64,000 bases of DNA from Branchiostoma floridae. Taxonomy: Eukaryota > Chordata > Leptocardii > Amphioxiformes > Branchiostomatidae. The DNA lies in contig NC_049983.1 of assembly GCF_000003815.2 (NCBI RefSeq), positions 23,599,978 through 23,663,977 of the forward strand. Direction: 5' to 3'. Numbering within the stretch: the stretch's first letter is position 1; every line of letters starts with the position of its first letter. Of this stretch, positions 61,560 to 64,000 are shown piece by piece. Under the pieces are notes generated by a model. That model worked only from the letters and a program-made list of their open reading frames with translations. It ran no database searches and was not told where the DNA came from. The position numbers and the translations under genes were made by a program.

Positions 61560-64000
61560 CAGTGGACGAACGCATCATGCCAGTTGACCTGGAACGTTTA
61601 CAAACTACCAGACGGAGGGAAAACTCTACGGCACCGGGGCCAACATTCCCCGATCAAATTTGTCCAAGTACCGGTCTGAAAACTCGACAGGCGACCATAT
61701 TCGCCAGCACATCTCAAGTTTGACATCACCGATACATAGTAGTCTCTACCAGACTGACTACACTGGCTATCAAATGGAGAATAATTTGCCAGAGGAGTTT
61801 TGCTGCCAGAGGAGTTGGTCAGCCGCGCAGTCGGAGGGGAAACATGAACCTTAGCGTGGACTGACTCCCCTGGCCAATTTCCCTATATTTTTCCAGAATT
61901 CTACGATCCCCGCACCCCCGTAGGAAGGCCTGGTAGAGGCTAGTTACAAACATAGAGCCTATACCACTCCTCATCGATCGCTAGAAGAATTGTAAACATT
62001 GGTCAAACAGAGATATCATACAAGAGTTAGCCGGCCTTGAATTGGGGCACAGTATGCGACCCCCATTGACTACCTATAGGTCACATACTGCCACATATTC
62101 TTTGTCTATTTGTCCGATTTCTACTATTTCTATGTACAACGATCTAATACTAAGTAATAGTATGGAATCTGGTAGAGACTGCCATGTGAAAAAAAAGTTT
62201 GACACGTCCACGCGTAGATAGTTGTGTCACGAACTCGGGCACTTACCTTGCAATCAGAGAACGGAACCATATTGGTGACATGTACAATCGTTCTGTGTGT
62301 CCCTAATAGTAACCAGCCAGGGCAGGTGGTACACAGTCTGGTCTAGTCGACTCCTAAAACAGGGATCGAAGGGTAGGAATAGCTAGCTAACAGATTTCAC
62401 ATACTGAAGCAGAACACTGATCACTAGAAACTGTTTAACAGTAGATTTAGCATGTACTGCGCGTCACAACACAAAAGAAAACGACATCTCAGAAAGCTTT
62501 CTTGATCCGTTCGCTCTGAATAAGTACAAACAGGTTTTTCTTGCCCCGGGCACTAACTGGACTTTCGTATACAACACGCGTCGCCCATATAATGCAGTGT
62601 ACTGTGTGAAGATACGGTTGAATAAAATGACTGAAGAATTTCACGTGTTCAGGTTTGTAGAGAAAGGCTCAATCTTTAACGTTGCTGAGTATACAAATTT
62701 TCGCACACTAAAACTCGGGAAGGCTGCCGAAAATTATATTTTCATACTTGAGAAAATAGACTGTCTGGTTTTAGAGACATAGGAGACAGAGAAGACAACC
62801 TTGAGACATGTCTCTAAGAGAGTCTTAGAGGCGGACGTAGAGACAACATCTTTACCAAACCTGACATAAGTATCTCATGAAATGTTATTTCTGTTTTGTT
62901 GGGATGTGTTTGTCCGATGTACGAAAAATATGCTATACTTATTCTTTTGAGTATCAGACTCGTTGTCTACATATTATACTACTGGAATAAAGAACGATAT
63001 AACAAATCTAGAATATTTGAAACAAAACCTTGAATAGAAAAAGGATATCAAAACAGTGATTATTCATATCGGCTGTTTTTGCCGCAAGACATAGATTATA
63101 ATTCAGTGTAAAATGTGTACGATATTGTTTTCATAGTACGGTGAACTTGAACCATATGTTACGTCACCGAATCGGAATTATAATGATATTATGTTATATT
63201 ATAATGTGGCTCTAGCATATACGAAAACATGCTCAAAGGAAAACTTACAACGACAAATATAGACAATGCCATCATGAGCTAAAATTTTACCAACCTGGAC
63301 AGAAGTTCAAATGGCAGAAAACACTTGAAACGCCGCATCAACAAAGTCCCTTACATGTGACGGCGGCCATTTTGTATTTCTGACGAATCATAACATTTGT
63401 AAATGCTGGCCGTACTAAAAATATGAGCGACCTTTCCAAGCCAGCATACCTCACAACTTATCACAAGTACCATCAATCTAGTGTAGTAAGACTACTACAA
63501 GACATGGAGTCCATTCTTACCGTCAACGGCGTGGCATTGTTATTCAAATGACATGCAAATGTTCGTTATTGAGCGCGTCACACCGTTTTCAGCCATTGCC
63601 ACGTTCCCTTGTCATTGTCGACCAAACTTTTGTCTTGACTTGAAGAACCAGTAACGCCCAAACCATTTACGTGTATCTGTATCTAAGCATAAGATTTAAT
63701 CCATCCAGGTGACAAATATACACGTTTTGAACGTGCAAGTTCGTTGTTAGATTAGAAAATTTATCGCAAACTTAACTCAGAGATCTAATATGATGAAACT
63801 GTATTGAAAAGTTCGTGCATGCCCGAATGCTAATTGTAAATACATGATAGAAACATAAGGTAGATATATGTACATGTGAAGTGATAAACATGATTTTAAG
63901 TAAGGCTGCTCGAATGCTAGTGTTGGATATTCTCCAAGCAGAGGTTGAATCGTGAAGACATATATTATTTTACCCCGACTACTACAATAACTATATCTCC
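61560..64000. other. No gene recognised
   Basis: Short frames only. A CTCCAAGCAGAGGTT terminus of the MITE family at 19415 occurs at about 63931-63948. Repeated CTGGTAGAG(A/G)C motifs near 61930 and 62167 link to 52240-52335. Confidence 0.4.

Noticed and set aside
62597-62782. 61-codon frame near the right end
   Set aside because: No recognisable domain, no splice context and no compositional support.

Overview
The window is eukaryotic, and I infer a cephalochordate (lancelet, Branchiostoma-like) draft assembly. It has short phase-matched exons in long introns, GT-AG splice sites, N-filled gaps and a very dense, nested load of chordate and invertebrate mobile elements. The species is inferred from style and domain combinations, not from a database hit. 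Almost every gene here is split into short exons, so long open frames mostly mark retroelements or minisatellites rather than host genes.

Two minus-strand genes dominate. From 29466 down past the left edge runs an ankyrin/ROC-GTPase gene. It has a start exon, at least ten one-repeat ankyrin exons of 99-102 bp that are all phase 0, a short linker exon, and three exons carrying the GTPase motifs. Its ankyrin exons grew by tandem duplication of units of about 1 kb. One unit holds a 13.7 kb nested insertion (12506-26171), and another intron holds an antisense CR1 retroelement (about 2525-6640). From 50019 to 43656 runs a complete eight-exon model of 821 codons: Death domain, ZU5/UPA (FIIND-like) region, linker, and a GT-B glycosyltransferase-like domain. 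A broken tandem copy of the glycosyltransferase end follows it. This Death-ZU5/UPA-glycosyltransferase architecture is the strongest candidate here for an undescribed signalling or immune-type protein.

On the plus strand, 36182-38755 is a four-exon gene for a 93-residue protein (signal peptide, Thr/Ser/Pro stalk, one membrane helix) behind a TATA box and two RFX-type X-boxes. On the minus strand there is a membrane-anchor exon of a probable type II Golgi-type protein (59831-60100), a possible first exon (55598-55884), and a possible exon interrupted by a 22-copy minisatellite (32028-33480).

Mobile DNA fills much of the rest: CR1 and two other LINE fragments; Penelope-like elements, including fold-back copies with hammerhead-like cores; four copies of a tRNA-derived SINE, one of which shares its 3' hairpin with a LINE in the window; a pogo-type MITE with its empty site also present; hAT- and MULE-like elements with clear target duplications; and arrays of palindromes. 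The two large genes both look like adaptor or innate-sensor proteins (ankyrin + ROC GTPase; Death + ZU5/UPA), but nothing in the sequence shows that they act together.
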